Shown in pieces: positions 49,886-58,625 of a DNA stretch of 64,000 bases. Under the pieces are notes generated by a model. That model saw only the letters and a list, made by a program, of their open reading frames with translations, did not search any database and was not told the origin of the DNA. The translations under genes and the position numbers were made by a program. The first letter of the stretch is position 1, and every line of letters starts with the position of its first letter. The DNA comes from an uncultured Eubacteriales bacterium (GTDB taxonomy: Bacteria; Bacillota; Clostridia; Oscillospirales; Oscillospiraceae), in contig ONGR01000008.1 in assembly GCA_900317425.1 (NCBI GenBank), positions 1 through 64,000 of the forward strand, given 5' to 3'.

Positions 49886-51771
49886 AACGAGCCAAGCTGA
49901 CGCGGGAGAGCTTCCACGTGATGCAGTCCAACGCCAAGAACGCCCTGCGTCTGTCCCAGAGCCGTACCTCCGTGCTGATCTGCGCCGGCACCGGCTGCAT
50001 CGCCGGCGGCGCCATGAAGATCTATGAGAACATGAAGGCCGAGTGCGAGAAGCGGGATATCCAGGTCCACGTGGGTCTGACCTACGACAGCCCCGAGGAG
50101 CAGGAGCTCCACATCAAGATGAGCGGCTGCCACGGCTTCTGCGAGATGGGCCCCCTGGTCCACATCGAGCCCATGGGCATCATGTACATCCACGTCAAGC
50201 CCGAGGATTGCCGCGAGATCCTGGAGAAGACCGTCCTGAACGGCGAGATCATCGACCGCCTGGTGTACCACCTGGACGGCGTGGCCTATCCCCGCCAGCA
50301 GGACATCCCGTTCTATAAGAAGCAGAAGCGTGTGGCGCTGGAGAACTGCGGCCAGTGCGACGCCGAGGATCTGCGGGAGTACATCGCCAAGGGCGGCTAT
50401 GCCGCCTTTGAGAAGGCCCTGTTCGAGATGACGGACCGGGATATCTGCAACACCATCATCGACTCCGGTCTCCGGGGCCGCGGCGGCGGCGGTTTCCCCG
50501 CCGGCCGCAAATGGGAGAGCGTACGCAAGAATAAGGCCGAGGTGAAGTACGTGGTCTGCAACGGCGACGAGGGTGACCCCGGCGCGTTCATGGACCGCTC
50601 CATCATGGAGGGCGCCCCCCACTGCGTGCTGGAGGGCATGCTGATCGCCAGTCTGGCCGCCGGCTGCACCGAGGGCTATATCTACGTCCGCGCCGAGTAT
50701 CCTCTGGCGGTGGACCGTCTGCGCACCGCCATCGCCAAGGCCGAGGAGATCGGTCTGCTGGGCGACAACATTATGGGCAGCGGCTTTGATTTCCATATCC
50801 ACATCAACCGCGGCGCCGGTGCTTTCGTCTGCGGCGAGGGCAGCGCCCTGACCGCCTCCATCGAGGGCAAGCGGGGTATGCCCCGCGTCAAGCCGCCCCG
50901 CACGGTGGATCACGGCCTGTGGGGTATGCCCACGGTGCTCAACAACGTGGAGACCTTTGCCAACGTGCCCCAGATCATCCTCAAGGGCGCCAGCTGGTAC
51001 CGCAGCATCGGCACCGGCAACAGCCCCGGCACCAAGACCTTTGCCCTCACCGGCAACGTGGTGAACACCGGCCTGGTGGAGGTGCCCATGGGTACCACCC
51101 TCCGGGAGATCATCTTCGATATCGGCGGCGGCATCAAGGGCGGCAAGAAGTTCAAGGCCGTCCAGATCGGCGGCCCCAGCGGCGGCTGCCTCACCGAGGA
51201 GCACCTGGACGTGCCCCTGGATTTCGACAGTCTGAAGAAGCTGGGCGCCATCATCGGCTCCGGCGGCCTGGTGGTCATGGACGAGGACACCTGCATGGTG
51301 GAGGTGGCCCGGTTCTTCATGCACTTTACCCAGAACGAGTCCTGCGGCAAGTGTGTGCCCTGCCGCGAGGGCACCAAGCGGATGCTGGAGATCCTGGAGC
51401 GCATCATCCACAACGAGGGCACCGAGGCGGATCTGGATCTGCTGGAGGAGCTGGCCGATACCATCTCCTCCACCGCCCTGTGCGGCCTGGGCCAGAGCGC
51501 CTGCAAGCCGGTGATGAGCACCCTGAAGTATTTCCGCGACGAGTATCTCTACCACGTGCGGGATCACCACTGCCCCATCTGCGACGGCGAGAAGCCCCAT
51601 CCCGTCATCGACCCCGCCAAGTGCAAGGGCTGCGGCAAGTGCCGGAAGAACTGCCCCATGGAGGCCATCGAGGGCGCTGTGAAGCAGCCCCATACCATCG
51701 ACGCGTCCAAGTGCATCAACTGCGGCGCCTGCGTGAAGAACTGCCCCTTCGGGGCCATTGAGGAGGGTTAA
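49882..51771 (+). CDS. hydB: [FeFe] hydrogenase NuoF-like flavoprotein subunit (HydB)
   Basis: 629 residues from a GTG overlapping the hydC stop, with GAGGAGG upstream. N-terminal [2Fe-2S] thioredoxin-like domain (CAGTGCIAGG, GCHGFCEMGPL), then the NuoF core with NADH/FMN site (GLRGRGGGGFPAGRKWE, CNGDEGDPGAFMDRSIMEG), a [4Fe-4S] site (SCGKCVPCREGTKRM), and C-terminal 2x[4Fe-4S] ferredoxin domain (CKGCGKCRKNCP, CINCGACVKNCP). It oxidises NADH and hosts the bifurcating flavin. Confidence 0.95.
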   Translation: MKRAKLTRESFHVMQSNAKNALRLSQSRTSVLICAGTGCIAGGAMKIYENMKAECEKRDIQVHVGLTYDSPEEQELHIKMSGCHGFCEMGPLVHIEPMGIMYIHVKPEDCREILEKTVLNGEIIDRLVYHLDGVAYPRQQDIPFYKKQKRVALENCGQCDAEDLREYIAKGGYAAFEKALFEMTDRDICNTIIDSGLRGRGGGGFPAGRKWESVRKNKAEVKYVVCNGDEGDPGAFMDRSIMEGAPHCVLEGMLIASLAAGCTEGYIYVRAEYPLAVDRLRTAIAKAEEIGLLGDNIMGSGFDFHIHINRGAGAFVCGEGSALTASIEGKRGMPRVKPPRTVDHGLWGMPTVLNNVETFANVPQIILKGASWYRSIGTGNSPGTKTFALTGNVVNTGLVEVPMGTTLREIIFDIGGGIKGGKKFKAVQIGGPSGGCLTEEHLDVPLDFDSLKKLGAIIGSGGLVVMDEDTCMVEVARFFMHFTQNESCGKCVPCREGTKRMLEILERIIHNEGTEADLDLLEELADTISSTALCGLGQSACKPVMSTLKYFRDEYLYHVRDHHCPICDGEKPHPVIDPAKCKGCGKCRKNCPMEAIEGAVKQPHTIDASKCINCGACVKNCPFGAIEEG

Positions 51772-51774
51772 GCC

Positions 51775-53481
51775 ATGGCAAAGGGAATTATGTATATCGA
51801 CGGCCTGCGTGTGCCCTTCGACGGAGAGCAGAACGTCCTGGCTGTCATCCGCAAGGCGGGTATCGACATGCCCACCTTCTGCTACTACTCCGATCTGTCT
51901 GTCTACGGCGCCTGCCGTATGTGCGTGGTGGAGGATGAAAACGGCAAGATCGACGCCAGCTGCTCCATGGAGCCCCGGGACGGCATGCGGATCCGCACCA
52001 ATACCGCCCGCCTGCTGAAGCACCGCCGGATGAACCTGGAGCTGATGCTGGCCAGCCACTGCCGCGACTGCACCACCTGCGAGAAGAACGGCGCCTGCAC
52101 GCTGCAGCGCCTGTCCCTCCAGTTCGGCGTCCGCCGCGTCCGTTTCGCCGATACCCGCCCTCACTACGAGCTGGACGACACCTCTCCCGCCGTGGTGCGC
52201 GACCCCAACAAGTGCATCCTCTGCGGCGACTGCGTCCGCGTGTGCGAGGAAGTGCAGGGCATGGGCGTGCTGAACTTCGCCTATCGCGGCTCCAACCTGC
52301 AGGTGACGCCCGCCTTCGACCGCCAGCTGAAGGACACCCACTGCATCAGCTGCGGCCAGTGCGCCGCCGTCTGCGGCACCGGCGCCATCACCATCTACAA
52401 CTCCATCGGTAAGGCCTGGCGCGCCTTCCACAACCCCAAGAAGCGGGTGGTGGTGCAGATCGCTCCCGCCGTCCGCGTGGCGGTGGGCGAGGCCTTCGGC
52501 CTGCCCGACGGCACCAACGTCATCGACAAGATCGTCACCGCCCTGAAGATCATGGGAGCCGAGGAGGTGTATGACACCACCTTCGGCGCGGACCTGACCG
52601 TCATTGAGGAGTCCCAGGAGTTCCTGGAGCGCGTCAAGCGTGGCGGCCCGTTCCCCATGTTCACCAGCTGCTGCCCGGCCTGGGTCAAGTATCTGGAGTT
52701 TGAGAACCCCAAGTACCTCAAGCACATCTCCACCTGCAAGTCCCCCATGCAGATGTTTGCCGCCGTGCTCCGCGACCGCTATGCCAAGAAGGACGCCGAG
52801 GACGGCCGGGAGACCTATCACATTGCCATTATGCCCTGCACCGCCAAAAAGATGGAGGCGGCCCGGGAGGAGTTCACCCACGACGGCAAGCGGGACGTGG
52901 ATCTGGTGCTGACCACCCAGGAGCTGATCAACATGATCAACGAGGCCGGCGTGCAGTTCACCCAGATCGAGGGCGAATCCCCCGACCTGCCCTTTGGCAT
53001 CGGCACCGGCGCCGGCACCATCTTCGGTACCACCGGCGGCGTGGCGGAAGCCGTGGTGCGCTGCTGCGTGCCCGACAAGTCCCGCAACGCCCTGCAGGAG
53101 ATCCAGTACAGCGGCCTGCGCGGCAGCGACGAGATCCGCACCGCCAGCTTCCAGGTGGGTGAGAACAACATCCGTATCGCCGTGGTCCACGGCCTCATCA
53201 ACGCCCAGAAGCTGATCAAGGAGATCGAGGCAGGCGAGGCCTACTATGACCTGGTGGAGGTCATGACCTGCCGGGGCGGCTGCGTCGGCGGCGCCGGACA
53301 GCCCCACGGCCTCAAGGCACGGAAGGAGAAGCGCGCCGCCGGCCTGTACGAGGCGGACCGCTCCGCTCTGGTCAAGCGCTCCGAGCGCAACCCCATCGTC
53401 AAGGAGCTCTACGCCGACGTGCTGGACGGCCGTACCCACGAGCTGCTCCACGTCCACTACGGCAAGAACAAGAAGAAATAA
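51775..53481 (+). CDS. hydA: [FeFe] hydrogenase catalytic subunit (HydA)
   Basis: 568 residues. N-terminal [2Fe-2S] domain (CYYSDLSVYGACRMC), the His-Cys3 cluster (HCRDCTTCEKNGAC), two [4Fe-4S] clusters (CILCGDCVRVC, CISCGQCAAVCGTGA) and the H-cluster motifs TSCCPAW (about 297), MPCTAKK (about 353) and MTCRGGCVGGAGQP (about 497). This is the H2-forming or H2-oxidising part of a trimeric electron-bifurcating hydrogenase using ferredoxin and NADH together. The H-cluster maturases HydEFG are not in the window. Confidence 0.97.
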   Translation: MAKGIMYIDGLRVPFDGEQNVLAVIRKAGIDMPTFCYYSDLSVYGACRMCVVEDENGKIDASCSMEPRDGMRIRTNTARLLKHRRMNLELMLASHCRDCTTCEKNGACTLQRLSLQFGVRRVRFADTRPHYELDDTSPAVVRDPNKCILCGDCVRVCEEVQGMGVLNFAYRGSNLQVTPAFDRQLKDTHCISCGQCAAVCGTGAITIYNSIGKAWRAFHNPKKRVVVQIAPAVRVAVGEAFGLPDGTNVIDKIVTALKIMGAEEVYDTTFGADLTVIEESQEFLERVKRGGPFPMFTSCCPAWVKYLEFENPKYLKHISTCKSPMQMFAAVLRDRYAKKDAEDGRETYHIAIMPCTAKKMEAAREEFTHDGKRDVDLVLTTQELINMINEAGVQFTQIEGESPDLPFGIGTGAGTIFGTTGGVAEAVVRCCVPDKSRNALQEIQYSGLRGSDEIRTASFQVGENNIRIAVVHGLINAQKLIKEIEAGEAYYDLVEVMTCRGGCVGGAGQPHGLKARKEKRAAGLYEADRSALVKRSERNPIVKELYADVLDGRTHELLHVHYGKNKKK

Positions 53482-53493
53482 CCGACATCCCTT

Positions 53494-53530
53494 CCCGCCC
53501 CGGAGCCGCTCCGGGGCGGGAGACTTTTTC
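53494..53530 (+). terminator. Terminator of hydCBA
   Basis: CCCGCCCCGGAG pairs with CTCCGGGGCGGG around CCG, then AGACTTTTT. Confidence 0.9.
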
Positions 53531-53561
53531 CGCCGCACCGGCGGCAAAAGCGGTCCCGACC

Positions 53562-53590
53562 TTGTAAAGCCGGGCAGTCTGTGGTATAAT
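53562..53590 (+). promoter_or_regulatory. Promoter of the ThrE/YjjB genes
   Basis: -35 TTGTAA (53562-53567), 17-base spacer, -10 TATAAT (53585-53590). Confidence 0.8.
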
Positions 53591-53634
53591 CCCTCTTCCG
53601 AAGAGGGAATTGTATGTATAACGGGGGAGACGAT

Positions 53635-54408
53635 ATGACCTTATCAAAAGATGAACAGAGCCGGCTGCTGGCCTGCATGCTGGATATGGGTGATCTGCTG
53701 CTGGACGCCGGCGCGGAGATCAGCCGGGTGGAGGACACCCTGGAGCGCATGGGCCGGGCCTACGGCGCGGCGCGGATGGACGTGCTGGTGATCACGGCTA
53801 TCATCAGCATCACCATGGAATTCCCCGACGATGAGTCCACCACCGAGACCCGGCGCATCCGGTCCACGGGCCAGACGGACTTTTACCGGCTGGAGAAGCT
53901 GAACGCCCTGAGCCGCCGGTGCTGCGCGGAGCCGCTGCCGCTGGACGAACTGCGGGAGAAGATCGACGCCGTGGCGGCAGGGGAGAAGCCCACATCCATG
54001 CGCCTGTGGGGCAGCGTGCTGGTGGGCGGCAGCTTTGCCGTGTTTTTCGGCGGCAGCCTGTGGGACGGCCTGGTGGGGGCGGCGTTTGCCGTGGTGATCT
54101 TCCTGCTCCAGGACCGTCTGGGCCGCACCAAGCTGAACACGGTGGCCTTCAACCTGCTGGTCTCCCTGATCGTGGGCCTGGGCGTGGGGCTGGTGACGGC
54201 GGCGATCCCGATTCTGCACATGGACATGATCCTCATCGGCGATATCATGCTGCTGATCCCGGGCCTGGCCATCACCAACGCCGTCCGCAACCTGCTGGTG
54301 GGTGATACCATCTCCGGCGCGGTGCGTCTGGCGGAGAGCTTGATCTGGGCCGGAGCGCTGGCCGGCGGTTTTATGGTGGCGTTGACAATTGTCAACGCCC
54401 TGCATTGA
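53635..54408 (+). CDS. Threonine/serine exporter family protein, ThrE N-terminal half
   Basis: 257 residues from the ATG at 53635 with GGGGGAG upstream. An N-terminal soluble part (LACMLDMGDLLLDAGAEISRVEDTLERMGRAYGA, the DUF1212 signature) precedes five hydrophobic segments (about 120-255). With the next gene it makes the split ThrE exporter, which moves threonine, serine or related acids out. The two halves are separate here, as in many Firmicutes. Confidence 0.88.
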   Translation: MTLSKDEQSRLLACMLDMGDLLLDAGAEISRVEDTLERMGRAYGAARMDVLVITAIISITMEFPDDESTTETRRIRSTGQTDFYRLEKLNALSRRCCAEPLPLDELREKIDAVAAGEKPTSMRLWGSVLVGGSFAVFFGGSLWDGLVGAAFAVVIFLLQDRLGRTKLNTVAFNLLVSLIVGLGVGLVTAAIPILHMDMILIGDIMLLIPGLAITNAVRNLLVGDTISGAVRLAESLIWAGALAGGFMVALTIVNALH

Positions 54409-54420
54409 GGGGGTGCTGTG

Positions 54421-54861
54421 ATGACGGAGACGACACGTATCATCGTTCAGCTGGCCACGGCCTTCCTGGGCTCCGGCGGCTTCAGTCTGTTGTTCGGCCT
54501 GCGGCGCCGGTATCTGGTGCTGGCCTCCCTGGGAGGCATGCTGGGCTGGGTCATCTACCTGCTGGTGGACGCCTGGCTCCACATCGGCTTTCTGTCCTAC
54601 CTGCTGGCGGCGGCCTTCGGCGTGGTGTATGCGGAGGTGCTGGCCCGGCGGCTGAAGACCCCCGCCACGCTGTTCGTGATCCCGGCCATCGTGCCGCTGG
54701 TACCCGGCAGCTCCCTCTACGCGGCCATGAGCTGCGCCGTGCGGGGCGATATGAACGCCGCCCGGGAATTTGGCTCCCAGACGCTGGAATACGCCCTGGC
54801 CATCGCCGCCGGCATCAGCTTCGTGGTGGCCATCCGGGAACTGCAGACAAAGAAACGATAA
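54421..54861 (+). CDS. Threonine/serine exporter family protein, C-terminal half (YjjB/DUF3815)
   Basis: 146 residues from the ATG at 54421 (GAGGGGG upstream). Four hydrophobic segments and the signature FGVVYAEVLARRLKTPATLFVIPAIVPLVPGSSLYAAM. It follows the N-terminal half after 12 bases, so both are made together. Confidence 0.88.
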   Translation: MTETTRIIVQLATAFLGSGGFSLLFGLRRRYLVLASLGGMLGWVIYLLVDAWLHIGFLSYLLAAAFGVVYAEVLARRLKTPATLFVIPAIVPLVPGSSLYAAMSCAVRGDMNAAREFGSQTLEYALAIAAGISFVVAIRELQTKKR

Positions 54862-54865
54862 AAAG

Positions 54866-54905
54866 CGCCCGCTGCGGGAAATGACCAGGGCGGGCCGTTT
54901 TTTTG
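54866..54905 (+). terminator. Terminator after the exporter pair
   Basis: GCCCGC (54869 onward) pairs with GCGGGC and is followed by CGTTTTTTT. Confidence 0.75.
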
Positions 54906-54921
54906 CGCCGGAAACGCCGCC

Positions 54922-54950
54922 TTGCAAGCGGAAGGATCCCGGGGTATAAT
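54922..54950 (+). promoter_or_regulatory. Promoter of the rhodanese-to-deformylase run
   Basis: -35 TTGCAA (54922-54927), 17-base spacer, -10 TATAAT (54945-54950). Confidence 0.8.
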
Positions 54951-54988
54951 AAGCGTAACGAACCAACAAAAACAGGGAGGACCTCAAC

Positions 54989-55381
54989 ATGAAAAAGAGA
55001 TGGATGCTGCTTTTGTGCCTGCTGACGGGCGCGATCTGCGCCGGCTGCGGTGCCGGCGGCGCCGACAAGGCGACCTACCACCGCGTCTCTCCCGAAGAGG
55101 CCATGGAGTTGATGGGGCAGGAGGGCTGCCTCATCGTGGACGTGCGGCGGCAGGACGAGTATGACGCCGGCCACATTCCCGGCGCCGTGTGCGTGCCCAA
55201 CGAGGAGATCCAGCTGGAGCACATAGCAGAGCTGCCGGACAAGGGGCAGTTGCTGCTGGTGTACTGCCGCAGCGGACGGCGCAGCAGGGAGGCAGCCGGA
55301 AAGCTGGCGGAGCTGGGCTATACCAACATCTATGAGTTCGGCGGGATCCTGGACTGGCCCGGCGACGTGGTAACGGACTGA
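54989..55381 (+). CDS. Rhodanese-domain lipoprotein
   Basis: 130 residues. Signal sequence with a lipobox-like end (ICAGC, Cys20 the likely lipidated residue), then a rhodanese domain (CLIVDVRRQDEYDAGHIPGAVCVPNEEI) with catalytic Cys93 in LVYCRSGRRS. It would act on the outer face of the membrane, transferring sulfane sulfur. GGGAGG precedes the ATG. First gene of a run of small genes. Confidence 0.88.
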   Translation: MKKRWMLLLCLLTGAICAGCGAGGADKATYHRVSPEEAMELMGQEGCLIVDVRRQDEYDAGHIPGAVCVPNEEIQLEHIAELPDKGQLLLVYCRSGRRSREAAGKLAELGYTNIYEFGGILDWPGDVVTD

Positions 55382-55398
55382 AAAGGAGGAGATCGGAC

Positions 55399-55701
55399 AT
55401 GACGCAGCCAGAGCGTATCGCCCACTACGAGGCCCTTCTGGACCAGATCAACGCCGCGGTGGCCGACCTGGACCGCGCACTGGAGGCCTTTGCCGCGGTG
55501 CAGCCCCTGGTCCGTGAGTTGGACGGCTACTACGGCAGCGACGACTGGCGCCGGGATTACGCCGACGACGAGGCGGGCAGGCTGCCCGCCGACCTGAAGC
55601 GGGGCGTCCTCAGCGAGGACGGGGCCTATGACGCCCTTACCGACAACCGGGAGCTGCTGGCCCGGATGCTGGAGACGGTGGCCCAGGCTATGAGGGGATA
55701 A
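55399..55701 (+). CDS. DUF4298 protein
   Basis: 100 residues, AAAAGGAGGAG before the ATG. The helical coil ERIAHYEALLDQINAAVADLDRALEAF..VRELDGYYGSDDWRRDYADDEAG and LKRGVLSEDGAYDALTDN are the DUF4298 signature. Function unknown. It lies 17 bases after the rhodanese gene. Confidence 0.85.
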   Translation: MTQPERIAHYEALLDQINAAVADLDRALEAFAAVQPLVRELDGYYGSDDWRRDYADDEAGRLPADLKRGVLSEDGAYDALTDNRELLARMLETVAQAMRG

Positions 55702-55703
55702 GG

Positions 55704-55976
55704 ATGCGGCACGAATTCGACGCCGTTTTGCTGCGCAGCGGGGATATGGACGCCGCCTACGTGGTGGTGCCGGTGGACATCCGGGCGGTGTACGGCAAGG
55801 GCCGCCTGGCGGTCCGCGCCACCTTTGACGGTCAGCCCTACGACGGTCAGGTGGTGCGGATGGGCACGCCGGACTACATCATCGGCGTGCGGAAGGACGT
55901 CCGCCGGAGGATCGGCAAGACCTTCGGCGACACGGTGGCCGTGACCATTCAGCCCAGAGAGGAGTGCCATGAATAA
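55704..55976 (+). CDS. DUF1905 domain protein
   Basis: 90 residues beginning two bases after the previous stop. FDAVLLRSGDMDAAYVVVPVDIRAVYGKGRLAVRATFDGQPYDGQVVRMG..YIIGVRKDVRRRIGKTFGDTV is the small beta-barrel of DUF1905. Its end overlaps the YjbR gene by eight bases; this pair occurs together in many Firmicutes. Confidence 0.88.
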   Translation: MRHEFDAVLLRSGDMDAAYVVVPVDIRAVYGKGRLAVRATFDGQPYDGQVVRMGTPDYIIGVRKDVRRRIGKTFGDTVAVTIQPREECHE

Positions 55977-56331
55977 GGAGGAACTGCTGCAATACACCCT
56001 GGACACCTACGGCGCGGAGCCGGAATACCTGTGGCAAAAATACCCCGACAGCTTCGTCCTGCGCCACGCCAATAACCGCAAGTGGTTTGCCGTGGTTCTG
56101 GACGTGGATCGCCGCAGGCTGGGTCTGGCCGGCGAGGGTGCGGTCTACGTGCTGGACGTGAAGTGCGGCCCCATCCTGGGGGGCTCCTTTCTGGGTGCGC
56201 CCGGCGTGGTACCCGCCTGGCACATGAACAAGAGCCAGTGGCTGGGCGTGCTGCTGGACGGCTCGGCGGAGGATGACCTGGTCCGACAGCTGTTGGACAT
56301 CAGCTACGACATGACGAAAGGGAGGATCTGA
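55969..56331 (+). CDS. MmcQ/YjbR-family protein
   Basis: 120 residues. DTYGAEPEYLWQKYPDSFVLRHANNRKWFAVVLDV and PAWHMNKSQWLGVLLDGS are the core of the MmcQ/YjbR (CyaY-like fold) family, thought to bind DNA. The GAGGAGTGCC upstream lies within the DUF1905 gene. Role unknown. Confidence 0.88.
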   Translation: MNKEELLQYTLDTYGAEPEYLWQKYPDSFVLRHANNRKWFAVVLDVDRRRLGLAGEGAVYVLDVKCGPILGGSFLGAPGVVPAWHMNKSQWLGVLLDGSAEDDLVRQLLDISYDMTKGRI

Positions 56332-56333
56332 CC

Positions 56334-56744
56334 ATGGTGCGACCAATCGTAAAAGACCCCATCTTTCTGGCACAAAAATCGTCCCCTGCCACGGCGGACG
56401 ACCTGGACGTGGGCCGGGATCTGCTGGACACACTGGAAGCCCACCGGGACGGCTGCGTGGGCATGGCCGCCAATATGATCGGCGTGGCCAAACGGATCAT
56501 CGTCTTTGACGAGGAAGGCGCCGCCCGGCTGATGTTCAACCCGGAGATCATCCGGCGAGAGGGGCCCTATTCCACGGAGGAGGGCTGCCTGTCCCTGCCC
56601 GGAACGCGGCCCGCTAAGCGGTATCGCTCCATCAAGGTGCGGTATCAAAACGAACAATTTCAGGTAAGGTTGAAAGCCTTTACGGGCTTTACCGCCCAGA
56701 TCATCCAGCATGAGGTGGACCACTGCGACGGTATCGTGATCTGA
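56334..56744 (+). CDS. Peptide deformylase-like protein
   Basis: 136 residues, GGGAGG before the ATG. Motif II EGCLSLPG (Cys metal ligand) and motif III QHEVDHCDG (the HExDH metal site) are intact. Motif I reads GMAANMIG where deformylases have GxAAxQIG, so the catalytic-loop Gln is Met. It would remove formyl from new proteins if active. Because the major deformylase gene is usually near fmt or priA, this is probably a second copy. Confidence 0.85.
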   Translation: MVRPIVKDPIFLAQKSSPATADDLDVGRDLLDTLEAHRDGCVGMAANMIGVAKRIIVFDEEGAARLMFNPEIIRREGPYSTEEGCLSLPGTRPAKRYRSIKVRYQNEQFQVRLKAFTGFTAQIIQHEVDHCDGIVI

Positions 56745-56759
56745 ACGGACGGAAAGAGA

Positions 56760-56799
56760 ACGGGCCGCTCCCGAGGGGGAGCGGCCCGTTTGTGGTTTG
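56760..56799. terminator. Terminator between convergent genes
   Basis: ACGGGCCGCTCCC pairs with GGGAGCGGCCCGT, then TTGTGGTTTGG. Confidence 0.8.
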
Positions 56800-56803
56800 G
56801 TCG

Positions 56804-57631
56804 TTATCGGTTTCCCAGCTGCCAGAAGGCCACGGCGCTGGCGGCGGCCACGTTGAGGGAGTCCACCCCGTGGGACATGGGAATGCGGACGGTGTAGTCG
56901 CAGTGGGCGATGGTGTCGGTGCTGAGGCCGTCCCCCTCGCTGCCCAGTACGATGGCCAGCTTTTCCTCCGCCATGAGCCGGGGATCGTCAATGGACACCG
57001 AGTCCTCCCGCAGGGCCATGGCGGCGGTGCGAAAGCCCATGGCAGCCAGCTGTTCCATGCCGGGATGGGGCCAGTCGTGGGTTCCGCTGCCCAGGAAGGT
57101 CCAGGGCACCTGGAAGATGGTGCCCATGCTGACCCGCACGGACCGGCGGTACAGGGGATCGCAGCAGGAGGGGGTCAGCAGCACCGCATCCATGTTCAGC
57201 GCGGCGGCGGAGCGAAAAATAGCCCCCACGTTGGTGGGATTCATCACGTTTTCCAGCACGGCGACGCGCCGGGCACCAGCGCAGACTTCTTCGGCCGCGG
57301 GCAGCGGGCGGCGCCGCATGGCACACAGGACGCCCCTGGTCAGGGGAAAGCCGGTAAGCTGGGTGAGCACGGGAAGATCGGCGGTGTAAAGGGGAATATC
57401 CTCACACCGGCGCACCACATCCCGGGCGGCACCGTCGATGTGCTTGCCCTCCATCAGCAGGGACACGGGCTCATATCCGGCATCCAGAGCACGGAGGATG
57501 ACGTTGGGGCTTTCGGCGATGAAGAGGGGCTGGGCCTTCTCATCCCTGCCCTGGAGCTGACGCTCCGTCAGGCGGGCATAGACGTCCAGCTCCGGGGCGG
57601 AAAAATCGGTGATCTCAATGATGCGGGCCAT
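56804..57631 (-). CDS. TrmH/SpoU-family RNA methyltransferase
   Basis: 275 residues, AGGAGG before the ATG. NPTNVGAIFRSAAALNMDAVLLTPSCCDPLYRRSVRVSMG, VLGSEGDGLSTDT and IPMSHGVDSLNVAAASAVAF give the three SPOUT motifs with the knot. The N-terminal region (LTERQLQGRDEKAQPLFIAES) binds substrate RNA. It is the second SpoU-type enzyme in the window and is not closely similar to the first at 9622. Target nucleotide unknown. Confidence 0.9.
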   Translation of the reverse strand: MARIIEITDFSAPELDVYARLTERQLQGRDEKAQPLFIAESPNVILRALDAGYEPVSLLMEGKHIDGAARDVVRRCEDIPLYTADLPVLTQLTGFPLTRGVLCAMRRRPLPAAEEVCAGARRVAVLENVMNPTNVGAIFRSAAALNMDAVLLTPSCCDPLYRRSVRVSMGTIFQVPWTFLGSGTHDWPHPGMEQLAAMGFRTAAMALREDSVSIDDPRLMAEEKLAIVLGSEGDGLSTDTIAHCDYTVRIPMSHGVDSLNVAAASAVAFWQLGNR

Positions 57632-57776
57632 AATGGGCCTCCTTCCGACGGGGATGGTTCTATTCTACACGCCCGCCGCCACCTCTGACAAGGGGAAAGA
57701 AGAGTTTTTTGCCGTCGGGGATGGAAAAACGGCGCTCCATGGCGTATAATAAGACCACTGCGAGAGGAGAACGCCC

Positions 57777-58625
57777 ATGAAACTGACCACCGAAAAGCGC
57801 ATGATCCCGGGCCCGGCCGGAGAGATGAAGCTCATCATCCTGCGCCCCCCGGAGATAACGGAAAAGGTGCCGGGGATCCTGTGGATCCACGGCGGCGGAT
57901 ACGCCATGGGCATGGCGGATATGGTCCACGTTTCCCGGGGAGCCGACGCCGCCCGCCACTATGGGGCGGTGGTGGTCTCGCCAGAGTATCGGCTGTCCGG
58001 CCAGGCCCCCTATCCGGCGGCGCTGGAGGACTGTTACGCGGCCCTGGTCTGGCTGAAGGAGCACGCCGGAGAACTGGGCGTCCGGGACGACCAGCTCATG
58101 GTGGGTGGTGAGAGCGCCGGCGGCGGACTGACCGCTGCGGTATGCATGGCCGCCCGGGACCGGGGCGAGGTAAGCGTGGCCTTTCAGATGCCTCTCTATC
58201 CCATGCTGGACTGCCGGGACACGGAATCCTCCCGGGACAACCACGGGAAAATCTGGAACACGGCCCGGAACCACGAGGGCTGGCGGCGGTATCTGGGCAG
58301 CTTGTACGGCCAGCGGAACGTACCTCCCTACGCCTCCCCGGCCCGGCAGACCGATTATCGCCGCCTGCCGCCGGCCTATACCTACGTGTGTCAGGGGGAA
58401 CCCTTTTACACCGAGACGCTGGACTATATCCGCCATCTCAATGAGGCGGGGGTGGAGGCAAGTGTGGACGTGTATCCCGGCGATGTGCACGCCTTTGACG
58501 AATATCTGGCCTGGACGTCGTGGGGCCGGCAGGCCCGGGCGGTGTTCCGGGAGAAATACAAGTACGCGGCGGAGCACTACTTCGCGCCGCAGAAGCCCAA
58601 GGAGGACAAGAACGATGCGCATTGA
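57777..58625 (+). CDS. Alpha/beta hydrolase of the HSL type
   Basis: 282 residues, GAGAGGAG before the ATG. Oxyanion motif WIHGGGYAMG, nucleophile VGGESAGGGL, and the catalytic His in YPGDVHAFDEYLAW. This is the hormone-sensitive lipase-like esterase family. A -10 TATAAT lies at 57745-57750 without a clear -35. Its end overlaps the YbaK-type gene by 11 bases. Confidence 0.88.
   Translation: MKLTTEKRMIPGPAGEMKLIILRPPEITEKVPGILWIHGGGYAMGMADMVHVSRGADAARHYGAVVVSPEYRLSGQAPYPAALEDCYAALVWLKEHAGELGVRDDQLMVGGESAGGGLTAAVCMAARDRGEVSVAFQMPLYPMLDCRDTESSRDNHGKIWNTARNHEGWRRYLGSLYGQRNVPPYASPARQTDYRRLPPAYTYVCQGEPFYTETLDYIRHLNEAGVEASVDVYPGDVHAFDEYLAWTSWGRQARAVFREKYKYAAEHYFAPQKPKEDKNDAH

Noticed and set aside
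49696-53547. A 1283-residue minus-strand open frame across hydB and hydA
   Set aside because: Antisense shadow of hydCBA; the composition is typical of the complement of high-GC coding DNA.
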